Assembly (NCBI GenBank): GCA_029865665.1
Contig: JARXAV010000307.1
Coordinates: forward strand, 1 to 5,229
Source of the DNA: Flectobacillus sp.
GTDB taxonomy: Bacteria > Bacteroidota > Bacteroidia > Cytophagales > Spirosomataceae
Length of the DNA stretch: 5,229 bases
Direction: 5' to 3'
Below the pieces are notes generated by a model. That model had not been told where the DNA came from, ran no database searches, and saw only the letters and a program-made list of their open reading frames with translations. Position numbers and translations under genes: made by a program. Below, piece after piece: positions 1 to 5,229 of this stretch; the stretch's first letter is position 1, and each line of letters begins with the position of its first letter.

Positions 1-28
1 ACTATTTTTACACCTTAAATATCATTTT

Positions 29-1003
29 ATGCGTCGTTATTCTACACTATTAATCGTTTTATTCTTCATCTTGACTGGTTTTCAGCAAGAAAAGTGGGGC
101 TTTTATGCCCACCAGCACATTAATCGCTTGGCCATATTTACATTGCCGCCCGAATTGATGCCTTTCTATAAAAATCATTTAAGGTATTTGGTTGAACACG
201 CTGTTGATCCCGATCAACGTCGTTATGCTGTTGTTGGCGAAGCTCCAAGACATTTTATCGACTTGGATCGTTATGGTGACTCCGCAGTCTATAAATTACC
301 ACACTACTGGAAAGATGCCGTAGAAAAGATAGGAGAGGATAGCCTAATGAAACACGGAATTGTTCCTTGGCATATTCAAGCAATGAAATATCAGCTAACG
401 AAAGCATTCAAAGAAAAAGATACGTGGCGTATTTTAAAACTTTCGGCTGAAATGGGACATTACATTGCAGATGCCAATGTGCCTTTGCACACCACTTCTA
501 ATTATAACGGACAAAAAACAAATCAAGTAGGGATTCATGGTTTTTGGGAGTCTCGTTTGCCTGAATTATTTTTAGGAGAATATGATTTTTTTGTAGGTAC
601 AGCCGAATACGTAGAACATCCTTCAAAACGCATTTGGCATAATATTGCTCAAGCAAATGCCTGTTTGGATTCGGTGTTGTTATTTGAAAAAAGTCTAAGT
701 CTAAAGGTGAAAGAAACCAAACGGTATGCGATTGAAGAACGTAATGGGCAGAATATAAAAGTCTATTCAAAGTCTTACGCAACACAGTATCATCAAGCAC
801 TGAACAAGCAAGTGGAGCGTCAAATGAGGCGTTCGATAAAAATGATTGGCGATTTTTGGTTTACCTGCTGGGTAGATGCTGGACAACCAGATTTAACGGA
901 CATCGTTTCTCAAAAAGAATCTGACGAGTTACAACAGGCGGATACAGCAGAACGGAAGTCGTGGCTTAGTCGAATTTTTACTGCTAGGGAAGAAAATGAT
1001 TAG
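29..1003 (+). CDS. Exported zinc-dependent phospholipase C / S1-P1 nuclease superfamily protein
   Basis: This 324-residue protein belongs to the trinuclear-zinc phospholipase C / S1-P1 nuclease fold, whose members cleave phosphodiester bonds in phospholipids or nucleic acids. Residues 1-20 look like a signal peptide (MRRY, then a hydrophobic run ending LTGFQ), so it should act in the periplasm or outside the cell. Candidate zinc ligands occur in family order: W23 and H28 (WGFYAH, the W1/H6 spacing of S1-P1), D60 (HAVDPD), H75 (RHFIDLD), H144/D148/H154 (GHYIADANVPLH) and H170/E174 (HGFWE). The glutamate resembles phospholipase C, whereas the N-terminal spacing resembles S1-P1, so the substrate cannot be decided. 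The C-terminal helical part (about 250-290) carries GDFWFTCWVDAGQPD, as in Bacteroidota relatives I recall; the last 30 residues are polar. The ATG at 29 gives a proper signal peptide and follows an AT-rich stretch without a Shine-Dalgarno box, normal for the phylum. Its promoter lies outside the window. The family call is firm; the substrate is unknown. Confidence 0.9.
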   Translation: MRRYSTLLIVLFFILTGFQQEKWGFYAHQHINRLAIFTLPPELMPFYKNHLRYLVEHAVDPDQRRYAVVGEAPRHFIDLDRYGDSAVYKLPHYWKDAVEKIGEDSLMKHGIVPWHIQAMKYQLTKAFKEKDTWRILKLSAEMGHYIADANVPLHTTSNYNGQKTNQVGIHGFWESRLPELFLGEYDFFVGTAEYVEHPSKRIWHNIAQANACLDSVLLFEKSLSLKVKETKRYAIEERNGQNIKVYSKSYATQYHQALNKQVERQMRRSIKMIGDFWFTCWVDAGQPDLTDIVSQKESDELQQADTAERKSWLSRIFTAREEND

Positions 1004-1261
1004 AGAGAACTACTCGGTAAAACGTTTAGACCATCACGTATAATAATTTTTTAGAGGGCTACTTAAATAAAACAGGTTGATTGTTTCTTTTTAATGTTAT
1101 TAATTACCGAACTTTGTGTCCTGTTCAATGTAGATAAGCAATATTTTCTTGTCAGACATCAGCAAATCCACTCGCTCTGTTCTGTTATTATCAAGTTGTC
1201 TCAGTTAAAAGTCCTCATAATCCTACTTCCATTTGATACGTTTCATTAAAATCTAAAAGTT
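1004..1261. other. Intergenic gap without a clear signal
   Basis: These 258 bases separate the phospholipase C-like gene from the GHL10 gene. I see no stable hairpin followed by a T tract and no exact TTG-N(19-23)-TAnnTTTG promoter. The nearest -7 matches, GAACTTTG at 1109-1116 and TCCATTTG at 1228-1235, each miss one base and lack a well-placed TTG. The gap is long enough for the GHL10 gene to have its own promoter, but I cannot point to it. Confidence 0.5.
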
Positions 1262-2596
1262 ATGAAAAAAAAGATATTCATGGCCTTTATGGCCTCATTT
1301 TGGGTTATTGCTTCATTTGGGCAGAAAAAAGTAAAAAGTCAGTATCTAATTGCTAGTTCAGATAGACCCGCTGTATCTAATGAAAGGCCTACACCGAAAA
1401 AGCATCCAAATTTTGAACACCGTGTAATGTATCAAGGACCTGTTCCTCACAAAAGTCCAAAGCGTGAATTGAGAGGCGTTTGGGTAAGCACCGTTCAACG
1501 AGTTGATTATCCAAGCCATGCCACAACCAATATTGATGAGCTTCGTAAAGAATGGATGGATTTGTTACAATATTATCAGGAACTCAATTTAAATACGGTT
1601 ATTGTGCAGATTCGCCCAACTGGAGATGCTATTTATCCTTCAAAAATTGTTCCTTATTCGAAGTGGTTAACAGGTAAATCAGGAAAGCCTTTGGACGGTA
1701 ATGCAGATTTGCTTGCCTACATGATTAAAACAGCTCATGAAGAAGGATTTGAATTTCATGCTTGGGTGAATCCTTATCGTGTCATTATTGATGAAGATAC
1801 AACCGATTTAGACCCAAGACATCCGTTGAAAGCACATCCTGAGTGGGTAGTGAAATATGGACGAGAGTATATTATGAATCCAGGGATTCCAGCGGTTTGG
1901 CGTTATTTGACAGATGTTGTTGGAGAGGTAGTTAAAAAATACGATGTAGATGCAGTTCATTTTGATGACTATTTTTATCCTTATCGTATCGCAAATGAGC
2001 CTTTTCCCGATAAGCAAGCGTTCGCTAAATATGGTAAGAAATTTGCCGATGTTAATGATTGGAGACGAGCCAATACGGATTCTTTGATGTGGAATGTACG
2101 AAAGGTTATTAAAAAAAATAAACCTCATGTTCAACTTGGGGTAAGTCCTTTTGCTGTTTGGCGAAACAAGAGTGATGATCCGAATGGCTCCGATACGAAA
2201 GCTTTTCAACGCTGTTATGACGATTTGTACGCAAACGTGCTTTTGTGGATTCAGCGGGGATGGCTGGATTATGTTGCTCCTGAAATTTATTTTAACATCG
2301 GGCATCCATTGGTTGACTATAAAACAATTTTAGATTGGTGGGCTAGTCATAGCGAAGGTACTAATTTATATGTTTCGCATGCTATTTATAAAATAAACCG
2401 TCAGGAGAAGTTTCCTGCTTGGAACGATCCTGATGAAATTCCTCGACAGTTAAATATCGCACGAAGTAATGAGCATGTGAAAGGATTAGTCTTTTTTAGT
2501 TCGAAATGGTTGAAAGTTAATGATCCAGGAGTTACGAGTGTTTTGAGAGATCAATTTTTTATTGATAAAGCAGAACTTCCGCAATCAGTTAAATAA
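1262..2596 (+). CDS. Exported GHL10 (DigH/YngK-type) glycosyl hydrolase-like protein
   Basis: This 444-residue protein is a glycosyl-hydrolase-like family 10 (GHL10, formerly DUF187) TIM-barrel protein. Characterised relatives include E. coli DigH (formerly YddW), a divisome-associated glycosidase acting on denuded peptidoglycan strands; B. subtilis YngK is another member. Residues 1-20 form a signal peptide (MKKKIF, hydrophobic core, ASFG|Q). There is no lipobox cysteine, so unlike DigH it is probably not a lipoprotein. A linker (about 22-66) leads into the barrel: ELRGVWVSTV at 69-78 (beta 1), VIVQIRPTGDAIYPS at 113-127, FHAWVNPYR at 165-173, YIMNPGIP at 203-210, DAVHFDDYFYPY at 230-241 with the acidic pair D235/D236, LGVSPFAVWRN at 292-302, DYVAPEIYF at 336-344 with E341, and GLVFFSSKWL at 408-417. 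D235/D236 and E341 are the natural catalytic candidates by position, but this is my inference. Length matches the family and nothing is missing. The ATG lies in A-rich sequence. The gap of 258 bases to the upstream gene suggests a separate promoter; a strong terminator follows 9 bases after the stop codon. Peptidoglycan as substrate is inferred from relatives. Confidence 0.92.
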   Translation: MKKKIFMAFMASFWVIASFGQKKVKSQYLIASSDRPAVSNERPTPKKHPNFEHRVMYQGPVPHKSPKRELRGVWVSTVQRVDYPSHATTNIDELRKEWMDLLQYYQELNLNTVIVQIRPTGDAIYPSKIVPYSKWLTGKSGKPLDGNADLLAYMIKTAHEEGFEFHAWVNPYRVIIDEDTTDLDPRHPLKAHPEWVVKYGREYIMNPGIPAVWRYLTDVVGEVVKKYDVDAVHFDDYFYPYRIANEPFPDKQAFAKYGKKFADVNDWRRANTDSLMWNVRKVIKKNKPHVQLGVSPFAVWRNKSDDPNGSDTKAFQRCYDDLYANVLLWIQRGWLDYVAPEIYFNIGHPLVDYKTILDWWASHSEGTNLYVSHAIYKINRQEKFPAWNDPDEIPRQLNIARSNEHVKGLVFFSSKWLKVNDPGVTSVLRDQFFIDKAELPQSVK

Positions 2597-2605
2597 TCAG
2601 GTCTA

Positions 2606-2663
2606 TCTATTGAAACAAAAAAAAGTCATACTGTTGAGTATGACTTTTTTTTGTTTCAATAGA
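2606..2663. terminator. Bidirectional intrinsic terminator: perfect 26-bp inverted repeat
   Basis: Arms 2606-2631 and 2638-2663 are perfectly complementary over 26 bp, around a TGTTGA loop (T2632/A2637 could add a 27th pair). The core is a GTCATAC/GTATGAC stem flanked by A8 (2617-2624) and T8 (2645-2652), the classic layout of a terminator that works in both directions. Complementarity continues 11 bp beyond the A/T tracts (TCTATTGAAAC with GTTTCAATAGA), more than termination needs. It starts 9 bases after the stop codon of the GHL10 gene and separates that gene from the downstream transcription unit. A weaker 5-bp AU hairpin followed by T6 lies at 2668-2688 and could act as a back-up. Confidence 0.9.
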
Positions 2664-2720
2664 ACTTTATTGAACGACAATATTTTTTGCTAAAATTCTT
2701 ATATATATAATGTTAACTAA

Positions 2721-2752
2721 TTGTTCTTTGTTAAGAAAAGTTCTTATATTTG
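2721..2752 (+). promoter_or_regulatory. Bacteroidota-type promoter (TTG-N21-TAnnTTTG)
   Basis: TATATTTG at 2745-2752 matches the Bacteroidota -7 element TAnnTTTG exactly, and TTG at 2721-2723 lies 21 bases upstream, within the usual -33 spacing. It lies just after the terminator of the previous gene and is the only full match I found between that gene and the coding start at 3123. Transcription would begin near 2757-2760, giving a leader of about 360 nt. The spacer contains a small inverted repeat (TTCTT 2724-2728, AAGAA 2733-2737), and TTCTTATAT occurs twice (2696-2704, 2741-2749). Both could be operator-like or simply reflect AT-rich sequence. Confidence 0.6.
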
Positions 2753-2954
2753 TCATTAATATTTAGCCTTTGTTTTTAATTGTTTGCATTTCCGCTAAGC
2801 GAACAAGTCCGCCACTTTATTAAAAACTGCTATCAATTTATCAAATCATCTTACTTTGAACTTGATTCTTTTCGATTATCCTAAGTAGTGAAAAGAAGAC
2901 AGTTTATCTTTTTGTTTAAAACTTTACTGGTTTTTTAGTTTTCCATTCATAAAA

Positions 2955-3020
2955 ATGGATACTAGATTTTCTCGCTTATTTTTTAAAATAGGCTTGATGT
3001 TTACGTTGTTTATCCAATGA
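2955..3020 (+). CDS. Possible upstream ORF (21 aa) in the leader
   Basis: An ATG inside the 3' arm of the TCCATT/AATGGA hairpin opens a 21-codon ORF that ends with TGA at 3018-3020. The peptide starts MDTRFSRLFFK and continues IGLMFTLFIQ, so it is basic and then hydrophobic, like the beginning of a signal or membrane-active peptide. The stop lies one base before the first arm of the 3022-3104 paired element. The ORF is in the same frame as the large gene at 3123; that frame is interrupted only by this TGA and a TAA at 3117-3119. It could be a regulatory leader peptide, a decayed former N-terminus, or a chance ORF. No ribosome-binding evidence separates these. Confidence 0.25.
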   Translation: MDTRFSRLFFKIGLMFTLFIQ

Positions 3021-3021
3021 C

Positions 3022-3104
3022 GTACTGACACTTATTGTTTGTTGTGTGGCAACAAGCGTATTGGTGTCGTGTGTCCTCTTGTATATAGTTTAAGTAGTCA
3101 GTAC
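3022..3104 (+). promoter_or_regulatory. Candidate structured RNA element just upstream of the start codon
   Basis: GTACTGAC at 3022-3029 is perfectly complementary to GTCAGTAC at 3097-3104, closing an 83-nt domain that ends 18 nt before the ATG at 3123. Inside it, TTGTTG 3039-3044 pairs with CAACAA 3050-3055 around TGTGG, and the stem can extend outward to 3036-3058 with G-U pairs. An alternative is possible: GACAC 3027-3031 overlaps the first arm and can instead pair with GTGTC at 3064-3068 or 3071-3075, so two exclusive folds can be drawn. Its function, if any, is unknown. Confidence 0.35.
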
Positions 3105-3122
3105 AAACCCAACCCATAACAC

Positions 3123-5229
3123 ATGAACAACTTTACTTTTATTAAATCTGCTTATCGAGAGGAATGCGGTAATTCTGTCTTTCGATGTTGTTATCATCTT
3201 CTTGATAACGTTTTATCTACAACAAATAGTATGCCAAGTTTTGCTAAAAGTGCAAAAAATAAGCTGTTTTTTTTATTTTTGTTGCTTTTGGGCTCTTTTA
3301 GTGGGTATTCGCAAAACTTACTAACTAATGGGAATTTTGAAACAACAAAAACAACCCCTTGGTCATGTTATCCAAGTTTTAGTATAAGTACATATACTGG
3401 AACTTATGCTTATTCAGGTTCTTCGTTAGTATTGAATAATAACGATTATACTTCGAATTATTATGTTTGGCAAGATGCAGTAGCAACGGCTGGTAAGACG
3501 TACACAATTTCATGTATTGCGTCTACACATAAACCTACCTATTATGCTTCGGTTGGTTATGAGTTCTATAACAGTCTTGGTATTTTATTGGCGAAAAGAA
3601 CGGAGAAAAGAGTGACAGAGTGTGTGTATAATGCGGTAAAGTTTGGAAAATATGAGTTTACAGGGGTAGTAGCACCTTCTGGTACAGCAAAAATTAGATT
3701 TGTAGGATATTGTAATGGTACGGCATTGAAGTTAGATAATATAGCTATTCAACTTAGTTGTAATAATGTAACGAGTGGTGGAACGATTGCAAGTGATCAA
3801 ACGGTGTGTTCTGGTAGTACACCAGCAAAGTTAACGAGTGCCACATTACCAACAGGTGGATCTGGCACGCTTGAGTATTTATGGTTAAGTACTACAAGTT
3901 TAAGTAATGGAACTTGTCCTGCTAATGTTGCAGGTTCAACCATTTATAAAGCTATTCCTGGGGCTACAGGGACTGAATATCAGCCTGCTGCTTTAACAGG
4001 TACTACCTGTTTTATTCGTTGTGCACGTCGTAACCCTTGTTCGGACTATGTGGGTGAGTCGAATAAAGTGAAAATTACGGTTTCAGGTTCTTGTTGTAGT
4101 AATGTAACGAATGGAGGAACGATTGCAACCAATCAATCTGGATGTAGTCCTTTCGATCCAACTGCTTTAACAAGCACGACATTACCAACAGGAGGGACAG
4201 GCTCACTTGAATATGTATGGATGAAGAGTACGACAGCTTCTACGTACACTGCTGCTACTTTGAGTCAATGGTCTCTGGTTATTGGGGCAACTGCCGCAAC
4301 GTATGATCCAGGGGCGTTATCAACAACTACTTACTATTTACGTTGTTCTCGTCGTAGTGGTTGTTCTGATTACGTTGGAGAGTCGAATATTGTTGGCATA
4401 ACTGTTACAGGTGCTTGTTGTAGTAATGTAACAAGTGGTGGAACAATCGGAGCTGATCAGAGTATTTGTTCAGGTAAAAGCCCTGCTGTATTTACAGAAC
4501 TGACAGCCGCATCGGGCGGTAGTGGAACATTAGAATATGTTTGGAGCCAATCAACAAGTTTGACAAACGGCGTTTGTTCAACAGATGCGAGTGCTTATAC
4601 AGCTATTCCTGGAGCTACGTCTTCGACCTATCAAGCACCAGTATTAAGCCAGACCACATGTTATTTACGTAAATCAAGACGTAGTTCATGCTCAGATTAT
4701 ACAGGAATTTCGAACGCACTTAAAGTTACGGTGAATGCTTCTTGTCAAGGAAGTGACCCTGTGTGTATTTCACGAAAAAGAAGTGTTATCAATTCGTCAT
4801 ATTGTGGAGCTTCAACTAATAGTTATGGTTTGTGGTTTGAAGATTTAGTAGGAAATGTTTCAAGTCCTAATCAACACTTCTCAGTAAAATCAGGTGAGTT
4901 TGTAGAATATTGTGATGGTAAAGCTGTATTAACTTACACTGCGTGTGTATTGGGAGGTGGTGCGAATGACTGTATCACAACAACCGTGAATTATTCAGGT
5001 CGTACAGGTACTCCTCCAACTGGTAGCCCTGTTACCAATACTCACTGTACTAATTATGTACCATCAGTATCAGATTGGTATTATTACTCAACGTCAACAG
5101 GTACGTTCTCGGGAACAGGTATTTATGCTGGTTTAACTGGTACATACACTCCATTTATGGCTGCCCTACAAGTAGGTACAGGAGCTAACCTAAATGATAT
5201 TGCAAGTTTTGGAGCGAGTAGCTGGTTTA
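3123..5229 (+). CDS. Large secreted cysteine-rich protein with CBM-like and Ig-like repeats (3' end outside window)
   Basis: An uninterrupted frame runs 702 codons from the ATG at 3123 to the window edge, so the C-terminus is missing. Residues 1-64 end in a signal peptide (KNKLFFLFLLLLGSFSGYSQ, 45-64). Residues 65-211 (NLLTNGNFE...W...GKTYTIS...GTAKIRF...LDNIAI) look like a CBM4/9-type carbohydrate-binding jelly roll. Residues 212-539 are three tandem Ig-like repeats resembling the CHU_C-associated Ig_7 type. Residues 540-702 are a further beta-rich region I cannot name (WFEDLVGNVSSPNQHF, then DWYYYSTSTGTFSGTGIYAG and FGASSWF). About 28 cysteines in 638 mature residues is high and implies many disulfides. 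A surface adhesin or polysaccharide-binding role, and export by type IX secretion with a C-terminal sorting domain beyond the window, are inferences. An alternative start at 3231 (M37, MPSFAKSAKNK) would give an ordinary 28-residue signal peptide; starting at 3123 gives a 64-residue one with three cysteines. The gene has its own promoter at 2721-2752. Confidence 0.85.
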   Translation, partial: MNNFTFIKSAYREECGNSVFRCCYHLLDNVLSTTNSMPSFAKSAKNKLFFLFLLLLGSFSGYSQNLLTNGNFETTKTTPWSCYPSFSISTYTGTYAYSGSSLVLNNNDYTSNYYVWQDAVATAGKTYTISCIASTHKPTYYASVGYEFYNSLGILLAKRTEKRVTECVYNAVKFGKYEFTGVVAPSGTAKIRFVGYCNGTALKLDNIAIQLSCNNVTSGGTIASDQTVCSGSTPAKLTSATLPTGGSGTLEYLWLSTTSLSNGTCPANVAGSTIYKAIPGATGTEYQPAALTGTTCFIRCARRNPCSDYVGESNKVKITVSGSCCSNVTNGGTIATNQSGCSPFDPTALTSTTLPTGGTGSLEYVWMKSTTASTYTAATLSQWSLVIGATAATYDPGALSTTTYYLRCSRRSGCSDYVGESNIVGITVTGACCSNVTSGGTIGADQSICSGKSPAVFTELTAASGGSGTLEYVWSQSTSLTNGVCSTDASAYTAIPGATSSTYQAPVLSQTTCYLRKSRRSSCSDYTGISNALKVTVNASCQGSDPVCISRKRSVINSSYCGASTNSYGLWFEDLVGNVSSPNQHFSVKSGEFVEYCDGKAVLTYTACVLGGGANDCITTTVNYSGRTGTPPTGSPVTNTHCTNYVPSVSDWYYYSTSTGTFSGTGIYAGLTGTYTPFMAALQVGTGANLNDIASFGASSWF
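3756..4739 (+). repeat. Three tandem Ig-like repeats (about 109 aa each)
   Basis: Repeat 1 is residues 212-322 (3756-4088), repeat 2 is 323-430 (4089-4412) and repeat 3 is 431-539 (4413-4739). Each follows the pattern C-(S/N)NVT(S/N)GGTI, QxxCS, P, (S/T)GG(S/T)G(T/S)LEY(L/V)W, GAT, a tyrosine, LR or IR, RR, CSDYxGxSN, then a V-rich last strand. The beginnings are also nearly identical as DNA: TGTAATAATGTAACGAGTGG at 3759, TGTAGTAATGTAACGAATGG at 4095 and TGTAGTAATGTAACAAGTGG at 4419. This indicates duplication within the gene, while the middle parts have diverged. The pattern resembles the Ig_7 / CHU_C-associated Ig-like family of Bacteroidota, in which the QxxC and CxxY cysteines usually pair; that assignment is from memory of the family. 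Confidence 0.85.

Larger units (their letters stand above)
2753..3122 (+). other. Long 5' leader of the surface-protein gene, with several inverted repeats
   Basis: This stretch of about 370 nt between the promoter and the ATG at 3123 holds no gene of normal size on either strand that I can see. It does hold candidate RNA structures: TTCTTTTC 2866-2873 with GAAAAGAA 2890-2897, enclosed by AAACTG 2824-2829 with CAGTTT 2900-2905; TCCATT 2942-2947 with AATGGA 2954-2959 (6-base loop); and a paired domain at 3022-3104. A 21-codon ORF lies at 2955-3020. I recognise no known riboswitch class, and some of these pairings are expected by chance in AT-rich DNA. The leader status is inferred from the promoter position. 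Confidence 0.45.

Noticed and set aside
498..800. A 100-codon minus-strand ORF opposite the phospholipase C-like gene
   Set aside because: It lies wholly inside a confidently assigned gene on the other strand, and its translation shows no recognisable domain.
1109..1116. GAACTTTG as a -7 element for the GHL10 gene
   Set aside because: The first base mismatches TAnnTTTG, and the nearest TTG (1081-1083) is 25 bases away, outside the usual spacing. It is possible but not supportable.
1103..1204. A 34-codon open stretch on the minus strand in the first intergenic gap, ending RTERVDLLMSDKKILLIYIE-like
   Set aside because: It superficially looks protein-like but is short, starts only after a stop, and has an internal ATG giving just 18 residues. 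I cannot separate it from chance or a decayed fragment.
1808..2305. A 165-codon minus-strand ORF opposite the GHL10 gene
   Set aside because: It overlaps conserved GHL10 barrel motifs, and its Ile/Asn-rich translation looks like the reverse complement of AT-rich coding DNA.
2151..2333. A 60-codon plus-strand ORF inside the GHL10 gene
   Set aside because: It is an out-of-frame reading of a conserved segment and has no features of its own.
2668..2688. Small hairpin TATTG/CAATA followed by T6
   Set aside because: The stem is only five mostly A-U pairs. At best it is a back-up to the strong terminator just upstream.
2606..2752. An invertible promoter switch, as known for Bacteroidota surface genes
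   Set aside because: The large inverted repeat is a single hairpin upstream of the promoter, and I found no pair of inverted repeats flanking 2721-2752.
1..5229. tRNA or rRNA genes, CRISPR arrays, insertion sequences, attachment sites
   Set aside because: No cloverleaf, regular spacer-repeat array, transposase reading frame with terminal repeats, or integrase-linked direct repeat was seen. The only tandem repeats are the protein-coding Ig repeats.

Overview
The window reads as chromosomal DNA of an AT-rich member of the Bacteroidota. The lineage may be Cytophagales-like, but the order cannot be fixed from this much sequence. The clues are A/T-rich start regions without Shine-Dalgarno boxes, a TTG-N21-TAnnTTTG promoter of the Bacteroidota type, two exported enzymes of families common in this phylum, and a large secreted protein with Ig-like repeats of the kind found in type IX-secreted surface proteins.

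Layout, all genes on the + strand. (1) 29-1003 encodes an exported zinc-dependent phospholipase C / S1-P1 nuclease superfamily protein. (2) 1004-1261 is a 258-base gap with no convincing terminator or promoter. (3) 1262-2596 encodes an exported GHL10 (DigH/YngK-type) glycosidase-like protein. (4) 2606-2663 is a perfect 26-bp inverted repeat that forms an A8/U8 bidirectional intrinsic terminator closing this gene. (5) 2664-3122 has no large gene. It holds a good promoter at 2721-2752 followed by a leader of about 360 nt with several inverted repeats and a 21-codon upstream ORF. (6) 3123 to the window end is an open reading frame cut off by the window. It encodes a large, cysteine-rich secreted protein: an N-terminal CBM4/9-like jelly roll, three tandem Ig-like repeats of about 109 residues, and the start of a further beta-rich module.

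The first two genes look like independent housekeeping envelope enzymes, and nothing visible ties them into one pathway with the third. The third gene has its own transcription unit, isolated by the strong terminator. The points most worth a second look are its long, potentially structured leader with an in-frame upstream ORF, and a pattern of coordinated cysteine gain and loss across the Ig repeats that predicts specific disulfides, including cross-links between neighbouring repeats. I see no RNA genes, CRISPR array, insertion sequence or attachment site.
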